DNA of 64,000 nt from Deltaproteobacteria bacterium (GCA_020444165.1 JAHLLK010000004.1:62001-126000), one strand, 5' to 3'; positions 23,862 through 32,238 are shown, counted from the first letter of the stretch. Made by a program: numbers and translations. The notes: generated by a model not told the origin, from the letters alone.

Positions 23862-25081
23862 ACCTGGTGCGGGTGGTCGGTCTGGGCCTGGGGCCCCAGG
23901 ACCTCACTCCCCGGGCCCGGGAGGCCGTGGCCGCGGCCCAGGTCCTGGCCGGGGGACGCCGCCTGTTGGCCATGTTCCCGGACCACCCCGGCCGCCGGCT
24001 CACCCTGGCCGGCGGGGTGGACCCCTGGCTGGAACAGGTGGCCCAGGCCGCCGAGACCTCGGAAGTGGTGGTGCTGGCCTCGGGCGACCCGGGGTTTCAC
24101 GGCATTGCCCAGCGCCTGGCCCAGCGCCTGGGCCCGGACCACCTGGAGATCCTGCCCGGAATTTCCAGCGTGCAGGCGGCCTTCGCCCGCCTGAAGCTGC
24201 CCTGGCAGGACGCGGCCCTGGTGAGCCTGCACGGCCAGGAGGGCCAGGGCCTGTGGCCGGCCTTGGCCGCGCGGGATGTGGTGGCCGTGCTCACCGACCC
24301 CGCCCGCGACCCGGCCCATTTGGGGCGGCTGTTGGCGGAACGGGGCCAGGCGGCCTACTGGCGGCTGTGGGTCTGTGAAGACCTGGGCGCGCCCACGGAG
24401 CGGGTGCGGTCTTTCTCGCCGGACACGGCCGCCGCGGAAAAGTTCTCTCCCTTGAACCTGGTGGTCCTGGAACGCCTGGCCCGGCCGCGGCGGCTTACCC
24501 TGGCCGCGCCCGAGGAAGCCTACGTCCACCAGGCCGGGCTCATCACCAAGGCCGAGGTGCGGGCCGTGGCCCTGGGCCTTTTGGCCTTGGCCCCGGGGCA
24601 GACCTTGTGGGACCTGGGGGCCGGCTCCGGGGCGGTGGGCCTGGAGGCCGGGCTGCTCACCGCCGGCGGCCGGGTGCTGGCCGTGGAAAAGGACCCCGCG
24701 CGGCGGGAGCAGATCGCGGCCAACCGCCAGGCCCTGGGCGCGGGCCATCTGGAGATCGTGGCGGCCGAGCTGCCCGCGGGCCTGGCCGAGCTGCCCGCGC
24801 CGGACCGGGTGTTCGTGGGCGGCGGCGGGGACCAGCTCCCGGCCATCCTGGAGGTGGTGGGCCGCCGCCTGGCCCCGGGCGGGGTGGTGGTGGTCTCCCT
24901 GGTGAAGCTGGAATCCCTGGAAGCGGCGCGGCGGGCCCTGGCCCAGGCCGATATGGCCGCGGAGGTGGTCCAGTTGAATATCAGCCGCGCGGCCCCCTTG
25001 ACCGGGGGGATGTACTTGAAAGCCCTGAACCCGGTGTGGCTGGTCAGGGGGACAAAACCAACAGCAGGAGGCGAAGCATGA
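23858..25081 (+). CDS. cobL: Fused CbiE-CbiT precorrin-6Y/7 methyltransferase-decarboxylase (CobL-type)
   Basis: The 407-residue protein joins two enzymes. Residues 1 to about 205 form CbiE, a class III methyltransferase acting at C-5 (VGLGLGPQDLTPRAREAVAA, VLASGDPGFHGIAQRLAQRL, EILPGISSVQAAFARLKLPW). Residues about 215-407 form CbiT, a class I SAM enzyme that methylates C-15 and decarboxylates at C-12 (AGLITKAEVRAVALGLLAL, WDLGAGSGAVGLEAG near 253, RVFVGGGGDQL). The fusion is usually called CobL or CbiET. The GTG at 23858 overlaps the cbiD stop as GTGA, and the stop overlaps the cbiF ATG. Confidence 0.93.
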   Translation: MNLVRVVGLGLGPQDLTPRAREAVAAAQVLAGGRRLLAMFPDHPGRRLTLAGGVDPWLEQVAQAAETSEVVVLASGDPGFHGIAQRLAQRLGPDHLEILPGISSVQAAFARLKLPWQDAALVSLHGQEGQGLWPALAARDVVAVLTDPARDPAHLGRLLAERGQAAYWRLWVCEDLGAPTERVRSFSPDTAAAEKFSPLNLVVLERLARPRRLTLAAPEEAYVHQAGLITKAEVRAVALGLLALAPGQTLWDLGAGSGAVGLEAGLLTAGGRVLAVEKDPARREQIAANRQALGAGHLEIVAAELPAGLAELPAPDRVFVGGGGDQLPAILEVVGRRLAPGGVVVVSLVKLESLEAARRALAQADMAAEVVQLNISRAAPLTGGMYLKALNPVWLVRGTKPTAGGEA

Positions 25082-25869
25082 GCGGCCGCAAGGAAAACCC
25101 GGTGCTCTTCGTGGGGGCCGGGCCGGGCGATCCGGAGTTGATCACCGTGGCTGGCAAAAAGGCCCTGGAGCAAGCCGATCTGGTGGTCTACGCCGGGTCC
25201 CTGGTCAGCGCGGAGATGCTCACCTGGTGCCAGGCAGGGGTGGAGGCCATCGACTCCGCCGGGCTGAACCTGGACCAGATCGTGGGCCACCTCAGCCGCG
25301 GCTGGCAGGCCGGCCTTCGGGTGGTCCGCCTGCACACCGGCGATCCCAGCCTCTACGGGGCCATTGCCGAGCAGATGCGGCGGCTCACGCGGGAAGGCGT
25401 GCCCTACCGGGTGATCCCCGGGGTCACTGCGGCCTTTGCCGCCTCGGCCGCCCTGGGCCTGGAGTACACCCTGCCCGAGCTGTGCCAGACCCTGATCCTC
25501 ACCCGCGCCGCCGGGCGCACCCCCGTGCCCCCCGGCGAGGACCTGGCCTCCCTGGCCGCCCACGGGGCCAGTATGGCCATCTACCTCTCGGTGGGCCAGA
25601 GCCGTGCGGTCTCCGAGGTTCTGGCCGCGGCTTTCGGCCCCGACGCCCCGGTGGCCGTGGTGTACCGGGCCAGTTGGCCGGACCAGAAGGTGGTGTGGAC
25701 CACAGCCGCGCGCCTGGCCGACGACCTGGCCGCCCAGAGCGTCACCCGCCAGGCCCTGATCCTGGCCGGGCCCTCCGTGGCCGCCCTGGCCCGGGGCGAC
25801 GCGGCCGCGGAGTCCCAGCTCTACGACGCCGGATTCAGCCACGGCTACCGGCCGGCCGGGGCGGAGTAA
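25078..25869 (+). CDS. cbiF: Cobalt-precorrin-4 C11-methyltransferase
   Basis: CbiF methylates C-11 using SAM. The 263-residue protein has FVGAGPGDPELITVAGKKAL at the start, LHTGDPSLYGAIAEQM, VIPGVTAAFAASAALGLEYT and SVGQSRAVSEVLAAAFGPD. These distinguish the CbiF/CobM type within class III methyltransferases. GGAGG lies seven bases before the ATG at 25078, which overlaps the preceding stop as ATGA. A ribosome site for cbiG (GGCGGAG) is embedded in its last codons. Confidence 0.95.
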   Translation: MSGRKENPVLFVGAGPGDPELITVAGKKALEQADLVVYAGSLVSAEMLTWCQAGVEAIDSAGLNLDQIVGHLSRGWQAGLRVVRLHTGDPSLYGAIAEQMRRLTREGVPYRVIPGVTAAFAASAALGLEYTLPELCQTLILTRAAGRTPVPPGEDLASLAAHGASMAIYLSVGQSRAVSEVLAAAFGPDAPVAVVYRASWPDQKVVWTTAARLADDLAAQSVTRQALILAGPSVAALARGDAAAESQLYDAGFSHGYRPAGAE

Positions 25870-25874
25870 AAACC

Positions 25875-26942
25875 TTGCCTCACCCCCAGGGACAGGTGGC
25901 GGTCTACGCCCTCACCGCGGCGGGCGCCGAGTTGGCGCGCCGCCTGGCCCGGGCCCTGCCCGGGGCCAAGGTGTTTTTGCCCCACCGCCTGGCCCAGGCC
26001 GGCGAGGCCGGCTTCAGCAAGATATCCGAAGCCTTGTCCGAAAACTTTCCCCGGTTTCGCGGCCACGTGGCCATTGCGGCCACCGGCATCGTGGTGCGCG
26101 CCCTGGCGCCGCTCCTAGCCCACAAGGCCCTGGACCCCGGAGTGGTGGTGGTGGACCAGGCCGGCCAATTCGCCATCAGCCTCCTGGCCGGGCACCTGGG
26201 CGGGGCCAACGGCCTGGCCCGGCAGGTGGCCGGGCTCTTGGGCGGCCAGGCGGTGATCACCACGGCCACCGACGTGGCCGGCCTGCCCAGCCTGGAGATG
26301 GAGGCCCGGTCCCGGGGCCTGGGCCTGGAGAACTTGCCGGCCCTGGCCGGGGTGAGCCTGGCCGTGCTGGAAGGCCGCCCGGTCACCGTGCAGGACCCCG
26401 AGGGCTGGCTCTGGCCCTGGCTGGCCGAGCGCTGGCCCGGGGTGTTCCAGCTGGCGGCCGGGCCCCCGGCGCTGACCGAGGCCGGCGAGCCCCGGGTGCG
26501 GGTGGACTGGCGGGCCATGCCCGCGGCCGAGGGCGAGCTGGTGCTCCGCCCGCCCTGCCTGGCCGTGGGCCTGGGCTGCAACCGGGGCACGGACCAGGCC
26601 GAAATGGCCGAGCTTTTGGAAAAGGTGTTGAATAGTCATGGCTTCAGCCGGGCCTCCCTGGCCCGCTTGGCCAGCGCCGAGGTGAAACGGGACGAGCCGG
26701 GCCTCCTGGAATTGGCCCGGGGTCTGAACCTCCCCCTGGAGTTCTACTCGCCCGAGGAGCTGAAGCAAATCAAGGTGCCAAACCCCTCCACCACGGTGGA
26801 GAAACACGTGGGAACCCAAAGCGTATGCGAAGCAGCAGCACAACTGGCAGCCCGGGGGGGGCCCCTGGTGGTCCCCAAACACAAGACCCCCAACGTGACG
26901 GTGGCCGTGGCCCTGTTGCGGCCGGAGGCAAGCTCGCGGTAG
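25875..26942 (+). CDS. cbiG: Cobalt-precorrin-5A hydrolase
   Basis: CbiG opens the delta-lactone of cobalt-precorrin-5A and releases acetaldehyde, the ring-contraction step of the anaerobic route. The 355-residue protein has the three-part family layout. The N-terminal part has VYALTAAGAELARRLARALP and IAATGIVVRALAPLLAHKAL. The central part has VVVDQAGQFAISLLAGHLGG. The C-terminal CobE-like part has LAVGLGCNRGT, EVKRDEPGLLELARGLNL and VCEAAAQLAARGGPLVVPKH. I chose the TTG at 25875 because GGCGGAG ends eight bases before it; a GTG at 25896 is possible but would cut into the first strand. The stop TAG overlaps a GTG of the cbiH frame. Confidence 0.93.
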   Translation: MPHPQGQVAVYALTAAGAELARRLARALPGAKVFLPHRLAQAGEAGFSKISEALSENFPRFRGHVAIAATGIVVRALAPLLAHKALDPGVVVVDQAGQFAISLLAGHLGGANGLARQVAGLLGGQAVITTATDVAGLPSLEMEARSRGLGLENLPALAGVSLAVLEGRPVTVQDPEGWLWPWLAERWPGVFQLAAGPPALTEAGEPRVRVDWRAMPAAEGELVLRPPCLAVGLGCNRGTDQAEMAELLEKVLNSHGFSRASLARLASAEVKRDEPGLLELARGLNLPLEFYSPEELKQIKVPNPSTTVEKHVGTQSVCEAAAQLAARGGPLVVPKHKTPNVTVAVALLRPEASSR

Positions 26943-27727
26943 TGGGCCTGGGCCCGGGCCGCTCCGAAGGCCTGACCGAGGCGGCCCGCCGGGCCCTGAC
27001 CGAAGCCGAGGTGGTGGTGGGCTACAAGACCTACCTGGAGCAGGCCGCGCCCTTCCTGGAAGGCAAGGAAGTCGTGCGGAGCGGCATGACCGGCGAGCTG
27101 GAGCGCGCCTCCCAGGCCCTGGACCTGGCCCTGGCCGGCCGGAAGGTGGCCCTGATCTCCAGCGGCGACCCCGGCATCTACGCCATGGCCGGGGTGGTCT
27201 ACGAAGAAGTGCGCAACCGGGGCCTGAAGCTGGGCGCCGAGCCGGGTCACCTCTCCCTGGAGGTGGTGCCCGGGGTGCCGGCCGTGGCCGCCGCCGCCTC
27301 GCTGTTGGGCGCGCCCTTGACCCACGATTTCGCCTGCATCAGCCTCTCGGACCGGCTCACCCCCTGGAAGCTCATCGAGCGGCGCCTGGACGCGGCGGCA
27401 GGGGCGGACTTCGTCATCGCCCTGTACAACCCCAAGAGCCGGGGCCGCGACTGGCAGTACGCCCGGGCCCTGGAGCTGGTGGCCCAGCACCGCGCCTCGG
27501 ACACCCCCGTGGGCGTGGTGAACAAGGCCTATCGCGAGGGCCAGGAAGTGAGCCTCTGGGAGCTGTCCCAGGCGGCCGAGGCCCCGGTGGACATGCAGAC
27601 CCTGGTGATCATCGGCAACTCCTCCAGCTTTGCCTACGAAGGACGCATGATCACCCCCCGGGGCTACCTGGGCAAGTATGGCGAAGACTGGCAGGACACC
27701 AAGAAAAAGCGGAGCGCGGCCCGCTGA
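26825..27727 (+). CDS. cbiH: Cobalt-precorrin-3 C17-methyltransferase
   Basis: CbiH methylates C-17 and triggers ring contraction. Class III methyltransferase blocks are KLAVVGLGPGRSEGLTEAAR, LISSGDPGIYAMAGVVYEEV, EVVPGVPAVAAAASLLGAPL and CISLSDRLTPWKLIERRL, followed by IALYNPKSRGRDWQ and NKAYREGQ. The start is uncertain. The ATG at 26825 adds about 35 low-complexity residues and overlaps cbiG by 118 bases. A GTG at 26942 overlaps the cbiG stop but would remove the first beta-strand (KLAVV), which the family needs. A non-standard start between them is possible; GGAGG lies at about 26924-26928. The enzyme assignment is firm. Confidence 0.9.
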   Translation: MRSSSTTGSPGGAPGGPQTQDPQRDGGRGPVAAGGKLAVVGLGPGRSEGLTEAARRALTEAEVVVGYKTYLEQAAPFLEGKEVVRSGMTGELERASQALDLALAGRKVALISSGDPGIYAMAGVVYEEVRNRGLKLGAEPGHLSLEVVPGVPAVAAAASLLGAPLTHDFACISLSDRLTPWKLIERRLDAAAGADFVIALYNPKSRGRDWQYARALELVAQHRASDTPVGVVNKAYREGQEVSLWELSQAAEAPVDMQTLVIIGNSSSFAYEGRMITPRGYLGKYGEDWQDTKKKRSAAR

Positions 27728-27741
27728 CCCGGGAGGTTTTT

Positions 27742-29250
27742 GTGGCCCCCAAACCGAAGTACCGTCCCCTCATGGTGGTGGGCACCGGCTCGCACGTGGG
27801 CAAAAGCGTGTTGGTGGCCGGGCTGTGCCGCTATTTCCGCAACCAGGGACTGGACGTGGCCCCCTTCAAGGCCCAAAACATGGCCCTGAACTCCGGCATC
27901 ACGCCCGAAGGCCACGAAATCGGCCGGGCCCAAATCTCCCAGGCCGAGGCCGCGGGCCTCCCACCCCACGTGGACATGAACCCCATCCTGCTGAAACCCA
28001 CCAGCGACGTGGGCTCCCAGGTCATCCTCATGGGCAAGGTCCTGGGCAACTACCAGGGCACCGCCTACTACGCCCTGAAGCCCAAGCTGCTGCCCCAGGT
28101 CATGGACGCCTTCCACCGCTTGGAGGACCGCCACCAACTGGTGGTGCTGGAAGGCGCCGGCTCCTGCGCCGAGATGAACCTCAAGAAGGACGACCTGGTG
28201 AACATGTCCATGGCCCGGCGCGCCCACGCCAAGGTCCTCCTGGCCGCGGACATCGACGCCGGCGGAGTCTTCGGCCAGGTAGTGGGCAGCCTCGGCCTCC
28301 TCACCCCCACCGAAAAAGCCCTGGTGGCTGGGGTGATCGTCAACAAATTCCGGGGCGACCCGTCCCTGTTCACCAGCGGAGTCGATTTCCTGGAAAAGCG
28401 CACCAAGAAACCGGTCCTGGGCGTCCTGCCCTATTTCACCGACATCCGCCTGCCCCAGGAAGACGGGGTGGTGCTGGAGCGCAAAAAAGGCGGGCCCAGC
28501 GGCGGACGGGTGCGGGTCGGCGTGGTGCGGCTGTCGCGCATCAGCAACTTCACCGACGCCGACGCCCTGGCCGCCGAGGAGGGCGTGGAACTCCGCTGGG
28601 TCACCTCACCCCAGGAACTGGCCGGCCTCGACCTGGTCATCCTGCCCGGCACCAAGAACACCCTGGCCGCCCTGGCCGCCCTCAAGGACTCCGGCCTCTA
28701 CGATGGCCTCCAGGCCTTCCACCGCCTGGGCGGCAAGATCCTGGGCCTCTGCGGCGGGTACCAGCTCCTGGGCCGCATCATCGCCGACCCCCTGGGCGTG
28801 GAAGGCCCCCCAGCCACCGAACAGGGCCTCGGCCTCCTGGACATGGAAACCGTCATGGCCGGCGAAAAAACCACCACCCAGGTGGAAGCCCGCGCCCTGC
28901 CCGGCCTGCCCTTCCCCGCCCCCGGCCCCCTCTATGGCTACGAAATCCACATGGGCGTCAGCCATAGCCTCGGCCCCGACCGCCCCGCCTTCCAACTGGT
29001 CAAACGCCTCGACCAAACCGTGGACGTGCCCGACGGCCAAGTCAGCCCCGACGGCCGCGCCGTGGGCACCTACCTCCACGGCATCCTCGACAACGACCAC
29101 CTCCGCTCCGCCGTCCTGGCCTGGGCCGCCGGCTCCGGGGAATTCCCCGCCGGCGTCGACTACGCCGCCTTCAATGACCGCCAATACGACCTCCTGGCCG
29201 AACTCATGGGCCAAAACTTGAAGCTGGATGGTTTATTGGAGGCTATTTAA
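27742..29250 (+). CDS. cbiP: Cobyric acid synthase (glutamine-hydrolysing)
   Basis: CbiP/CobQ amidates the b, d, e and g side chains of cobyrinic acid a,c-diamide. The 502-residue protein has the P-loop-like VVGTGSHVGKSVLVAGLCRY, APFKAQNMALNSG, EIGRAQISQAEAAGLPPHVD and NPILLKPTSDVGSQVILMGK. The C-terminal glutaminase domain has C337 in GLCGGYQLLG and the histidine of GTYLHGILDN. The GTG start is preceded by GGGAGG at five bases. It is the last gene of the riboswitch-controlled operon. Over the last third (about 28,640-29,220) codon choice shifts from GAG/CTG to GAA/CTC. Confidence 0.95.
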   Translation: MAPKPKYRPLMVVGTGSHVGKSVLVAGLCRYFRNQGLDVAPFKAQNMALNSGITPEGHEIGRAQISQAEAAGLPPHVDMNPILLKPTSDVGSQVILMGKVLGNYQGTAYYALKPKLLPQVMDAFHRLEDRHQLVVLEGAGSCAEMNLKKDDLVNMSMARRAHAKVLLAADIDAGGVFGQVVGSLGLLTPTEKALVAGVIVNKFRGDPSLFTSGVDFLEKRTKKPVLGVLPYFTDIRLPQEDGVVLERKKGGPSGGRVRVGVVRLSRISNFTDADALAAEEGVELRWVTSPQELAGLDLVILPGTKNTLAALAALKDSGLYDGLQAFHRLGGKILGLCGGYQLLGRIIADPLGVEGPPATEQGLGLLDMETVMAGEKTTTQVEARALPGLPFPAPGPLYGYEIHMGVSHSLGPDRPAFQLVKRLDQTVDVPDGQVSPDGRAVGTYLHGILDNDHLRSAVLAWAAGSGEFPAGVDYAAFNDRQYDLLAELMGQNLKLDGLLEAI

Positions 29251-29261
29251 GATATTTTTTC

Positions 29262-29307
29262 GGGGGAAACCTTTTCCTTTTGAAGCCAAAAGGAAAAGGT
29301 TTCCCCC
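29262..29307. repeat. Perfect 21-bp-arm palindromic element (REP-like) between cbiP and cbiO
   Basis: Arm 29262-29282 (GGGGGAAACC, then TTTTCCTTTTG) is the exact reverse complement of arm 29287-29307, with a four-base loop AAGC. A partial copy of the inner motif (AAAAGGAAAAG) recurs at 29321-29331. The plus strand has TTTTTT before, not after, the hairpin and no T-run follows on either strand, so it does not look like a classical intrinsic terminator. It lies between convergent operons, where REP-type elements and bidirectional transcript ends are common. Confidence 0.7.
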
Positions 29308-29508
29308 CAAGCCCCCTTCCAAAAGGAAAAGCATATGGGGGTTAGATAAAGGCGGAACTGGGGCGGGAAGGCCCCGGCTCGGTTTGCATGAGGGACCTTG
29401 ACGACCCGCCACGCATTCCAGGATGACCTGGCTACCTACCTTTTTTCTAATTGCCGACAGCCCGGCTTCGGGAGCGCGGGAGCTGAGCCTGAATGACAGC
29501 CTTGCCCG

Positions 29509-30186
29509 CTATGCGAGCGGTGGCAACGCCGCCGCGGCCGGGGTGGTCAGATGACCGTCCTTGAGTTCGAGGACGGTGGCGCAGGTGCGGCGGAGGAACT
29601 CGCGGTCGTGGGAGACCATGGCCCAGGCGAGATCGGAGGAGAGAAGGGCTTCTTCCAGCTTGGCGGTGTGCTCCGGGTCCAGACCGGTGCTGGGCTCATC
29701 CAGGAGCAGGGCCTCGGGCCCCATGGCCAGGACGGCGGCCAGGGAGATGAGACGCTTCTCCCCGCCGGATAGCTGGTGGGTGAGGCGCTTCTCAAAGCCT
29801 TCCATGCCGAGCTGGGCCAGGACCTCGCTCACCGCGGCCAGGGCCTTTTCCCGGCCCCAGCCCAGGTTCAGGGGGCCGAAGGCGATGTCTTCGGCCACGG
29901 TGGGGCAAAAGAGCTGGTCGTCCGGGTCCTGAAACAGGAAACCGACCTTTTCGCGGAGGGGGCGGAAGTCTTTCTCGTGGCGGCAGGGCTGGCCCAGGCC
30001 CAGCACCCGGCCCGCCTGGGGCGCCAATAGCCCCATGGCGATGCGGAACATGGTGGATTTGCCAGCCCCGATGGGGCCCACCACGCCGAGGCGGTCGCCC
30101 CGGCTGAGCTGGAAGTCCAGGCCGTCCAATACGGGCTGGCGGGAGGGATAGGCAAAGGTCACTTTTTCCAGCCGGATCAGCTCCAC
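29509..30186 (-). CDS. cbiO: ECF transporter ATPase for cobalt/nickel (CbiO/NikO)
   Basis: The 225-residue ATPase has Walker A GPIGAGKST, a Q-loop QDPDDQLF typical of CbiO-like ECF ATPases, the signature LSGGEKRLIS, Walker B EALLLDEPSTGLD and the switch histidine VSHDREFL. It powers the metal importer with the CbiQ and CbiM proteins encoded upstream. The GTG at 30186 is chosen because GGAGG lies six bases before it; it starts inside the end of cbiQ. An in-frame TTG at 30189 is an alternative. The protein is slightly short for the family (often 240-280 residues) but complete in motifs. Confidence 0.92.
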   Translation of the reverse strand: MELIRLEKVTFAYPSRQPVLDGLDFQLSRGDRLGVVGPIGAGKSTMFRIAMGLLAPQAGRVLGLGQPCRHEKDFRPLREKVGFLFQDPDDQLFCPTVAEDIAFGPLNLGWGREKALAAVSEVLAQLGMEGFEKRLTHQLSGGEKRLISLAAVLAMGPEALLLDEPSTGLDPEHTAKLEEALLSSDLAWAMVSHDREFLRRTCATVLELKDGHLTTPAAAALPPLA

Positions 30187-30989
30187 CAAACTCCTCCCCA
30201 CTGCACCACGATGAGCACGGCCACGATGGCCGCCCAACTCCAAGAGAACAGGGTGTCGCTCCGCCGCCAATGGAAGTGGTCCAGGAGCCAGAAGGTGCCC
30301 TGGAAGCCCCGGCACAGCATGGCCTGGTACACCCGCTCGGCCCGCTCCAGGCTCCGCACCAGGAGCATGCCCACCAGCATGGCGTAGGTCCGGTAGGTGT
30401 GCAGGTTGGTGCCCGGGGCGAAGCAGCGCACCTTCATGGCCTGGCGCAGGCGGGTGTATTCGCCGTGCATCACGAATAGGTAGCGGTGGAACATGAGGAA
30501 CAGGCTTACCAGCTTGGCCGGTACTTTCAAGTGGGCCAGGGCGTGGAAAATCTCCGGGGCCGGGGTGGTGGACAAGAGCGTCAGGAGCACCAGGAAGATG
30601 GCGTTGGCCTTCAGGGTGATGAGCCCGGCCAGGGGCAGGCCCTGGGGGTTGGGGAGCAGGGAGAACCCCCCGCCGGTCCAGGTGAGCTGCCAGGGCAGGA
30701 AGATCCACAGGAAGGCCACGAACACGTTCACGGCCACGGCGCGGCGCAGGATGAGCCCCGGGGAAAGCCGGGCCGCCGCGGCCAGGCAGAGCCCCAGCCC
30801 CACCCCCAAGGCCGGGCCCAGGGGGTGAGGGGCCAGGGCGGTGACCAGGCTGAAGGCCGCCACGGCCACCACTTTGGCCCGAGGGTCCAAACGGGCCAAG
30901 GGCCCCCGGGCCACGGCTACGCCCTCCAGACTCAGCTTCTTGGGCCGGGTCTGGCGGACAGCCTTGCCTTCGGTCAAGGCGCGACTCAA
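30177..30989 (-). CDS. cbiQ: ECF transporter transmembrane (T) component CbiQ/NikQ
   Basis: The 270-residue membrane protein has the T-component pattern. LARLDPRAKVVAVAAFSLVT opens the first helix. The two coupling-helix motifs are close to the A-x-R-x-R-G type: HGEYTRLRQAMKVRC and RAERVYQAMLCRGFQG, the second ending in the CRG typical of CbiQ. The TTG at 30989 is preceded by GGAGG at six bases and overlaps the stop of the upstream gene as TTGA. An upstream ATG at 31049 would lie deep inside that gene. The stop overlaps the start region of cbiO. Confidence 0.9.
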   Translation of the reverse strand: MSRALTEGKAVRQTRPKKLSLEGVAVARGPLARLDPRAKVVAVAAFSLVTALAPHPLGPALGVGLGLCLAAAARLSPGLILRRAVAVNVFVAFLWIFLPWQLTWTGGGFSLLPNPQGLPLAGLITLKANAIFLVLLTLLSTTPAPEIFHALAHLKVPAKLVSLFLMFHRYLFVMHGEYTRLRQAMKVRCFAPGTNLHTYRTYAMLVGMLLVRSLERAERVYQAMLCRGFQGTFWLLDHFHWRRSDTLFSWSWAAIVAVLIVVQWGGVWWS

Positions 30990-31594
30990 CGCACTCCTCC
31001 TCGGCGGCCGCGGAAATACATGGCCGCCCCCAAGAGTCCCATGATCCAACCCAAGCCGCCCACCGCATCATGCAGGGTGATGTTGTCGTTGGCCTCGGCC
31101 AGCCGGGCGAGCTGGGCGGAGATGGGGGCCAATTTTTGATCCAAGACCCGGCCCAGGGTGGCGGCCAGGGCCGCGTCGCTGACCACGGCCGGGGCCGCCG
31201 CGGTGGCGGCCGGAGCCGGAGCCGCCGCGGTGGCTACGCTGCCGCCGGCTTCCCGACCCAGGTCCCGGGCGCTGAGGGTGAACTCGGCCTGGTGCCCCGC
31301 CCCGGCTTTCAAGACCAGCTTGAGGGGCGGCGGGGCGTCCGGGGGTTTGAGGGAAAATTTGCCTGTAGGGTCGGTCTTGACCGTGGTGGCCAGTTTGCCG
31401 CCCGCGTCATAGACCTCCACCGGGCAGTCCTGGGCTTTGCCGCCGCCGGGCATATAGGCCTCACCCTTGATGAGGCCGCCTTCCAAATAGGCGAATATTT
31501 TTACCCTGTGGGCCCAGGCCGGGACCGGCGCCCAAGAGAGCCAGGCGGACAGACCCAGGGTCAGGGCCAGAGACATGGTGAGGATACGTCGCAT
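30986..31594 (-). CDS. NikL-like accessory protein of the Ni/Co ECF transporter
   Basis: The 202-residue protein has a signal peptide (MRRILTMSLALTLGLSAWLS, cleavage after PAWA) leaving a mature N-terminal histidine (HRVKIFAYLEGG). A beta-sandwich domain of the carboxypeptidase-regulatory/CbiL type follows (GLIKGEAYMPGGGKAQDCPV, TDPTGKFSLKPPD, AGAGHQAEFTL). Then come an Ala-rich linker and a C-terminal membrane helix near residue 175-193. Proteins of this layout (NikL) replace NikN/CbiN in nikKMLQO operons. The gene sits between cbiM and cbiQ, exactly where NikL is expected. AAGGAG is five bases before the ATG. Confidence 0.8.
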   Translation of the reverse strand: MRRILTMSLALTLGLSAWLSWAPVPAWAHRVKIFAYLEGGLIKGEAYMPGGGKAQDCPVEVYDAGGKLATTVKTDPTGKFSLKPPDAPPPLKLVLKAGAGHQAEFTLSARDLGREAGGSVATAAAPAPAATAAAPAVVSDAALAATLGRVLDQKLAPISAQLARLAEANDNITLHDAVGGLGWIMGLLGAAMYFRGRRGGVR

Positions 31595-31613
31595 GAAACT
31601 CCTTCCCCCCTTA

Positions 31614-32219
31614 TCAGGAACCGGCCGTGAGGAGGCCGGGCTTGACCTGGCGTAAAAAACCCGCCGCCGCCGCGGTGATAAGGCCCTCCACGGCCGCGCC
31701 GGGCAGGCTGCTGAGCAGGAAGGCCCCGGCTGTGGTGGTGAACGTGGTGTCGCTCAAGACAAGGCTGGCCGCGGTGAGGATCGCCGCCAGGAGCACGGCC
31801 AGGGAGCCGGCCAGAAAACCGGCCACGATCACCGGGACCTTGCCGCCGTTCTTCAACAAGGGATGCAAGGCGTAATACAAGACCACCGCCGGCGCGGCCA
31901 TGGTGACGGTGTTGACGCCCAGCACGGTGAGACCGCCGAACTGGAACAGCACAGCCTGTAGGACCAGGCCCACGAAAATGGCGGGGAACGCGGCCCAGCC
32001 CAGGATGAGACCCATGAGGCCGTTCAAAACCAGGTGCACGGAACTGGGGCCCACCGGTACGTGGATCAGGCAGGCCACGAAGAACACGGCCGACAACAGG
32101 GCCACCTGGGGCAGGCGGTCATAGTCCATTTTCTTGAGCCCCACGGCAATTCCCGCCGCGGCCAGGGCGGCGCCGGCCCCCAGGACCGGCGCCGACAAGA
32201 CTCCCTCGGAGATATGCAT
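31614..32219 (-). CDS. cbiM: ECF transporter substrate-binding (S) component CbiM/NikM
   Basis: The 201-residue membrane protein begins MHISEGVLSAPVLGAG. The Met1-His2 start is the metal-binding terminus of CbiM/NikM, threaded into the protein in NikM structures. HVPVGPSSVHLVLNGL contains H62, matching the second conserved metal histidine. About six helices are predicted. It captures Ni2+ or Co2+; sequence alone does not settle which, but NikK- and NikL-like companions favour nickel, while the facing cobalamin operon would fit cobalt. GGCGGAG is six bases before the ATG. No fused NikN part is present. Confidence 0.92.
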   Translation of the reverse strand: MHISEGVLSAPVLGAGAALAAAGIAVGLKKMDYDRLPQVALLSAVFFVACLIHVPVGPSSVHLVLNGLMGLILGWAAFPAIFVGLVLQAVLFQFGGLTVLGVNTVTMAAPAVVLYYALHPLLKNGGKVPVIVAGFLAGSLAVLLAAILTAASLVLSDTTFTTTAGAFLLSSLPGAAVEGLITAAAAGFLRQVKPGLLTAGS

Positions 32220-32238
32220 GGTTTACTCCGCCCCTGGC

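Noticed and set aside
29262..29310. Classical intrinsic terminator for cbiP
   Set aside because: The hairpin is strong but no T-run follows it on the plus strand; the T-run lies before it. Listed as a palindromic element instead.
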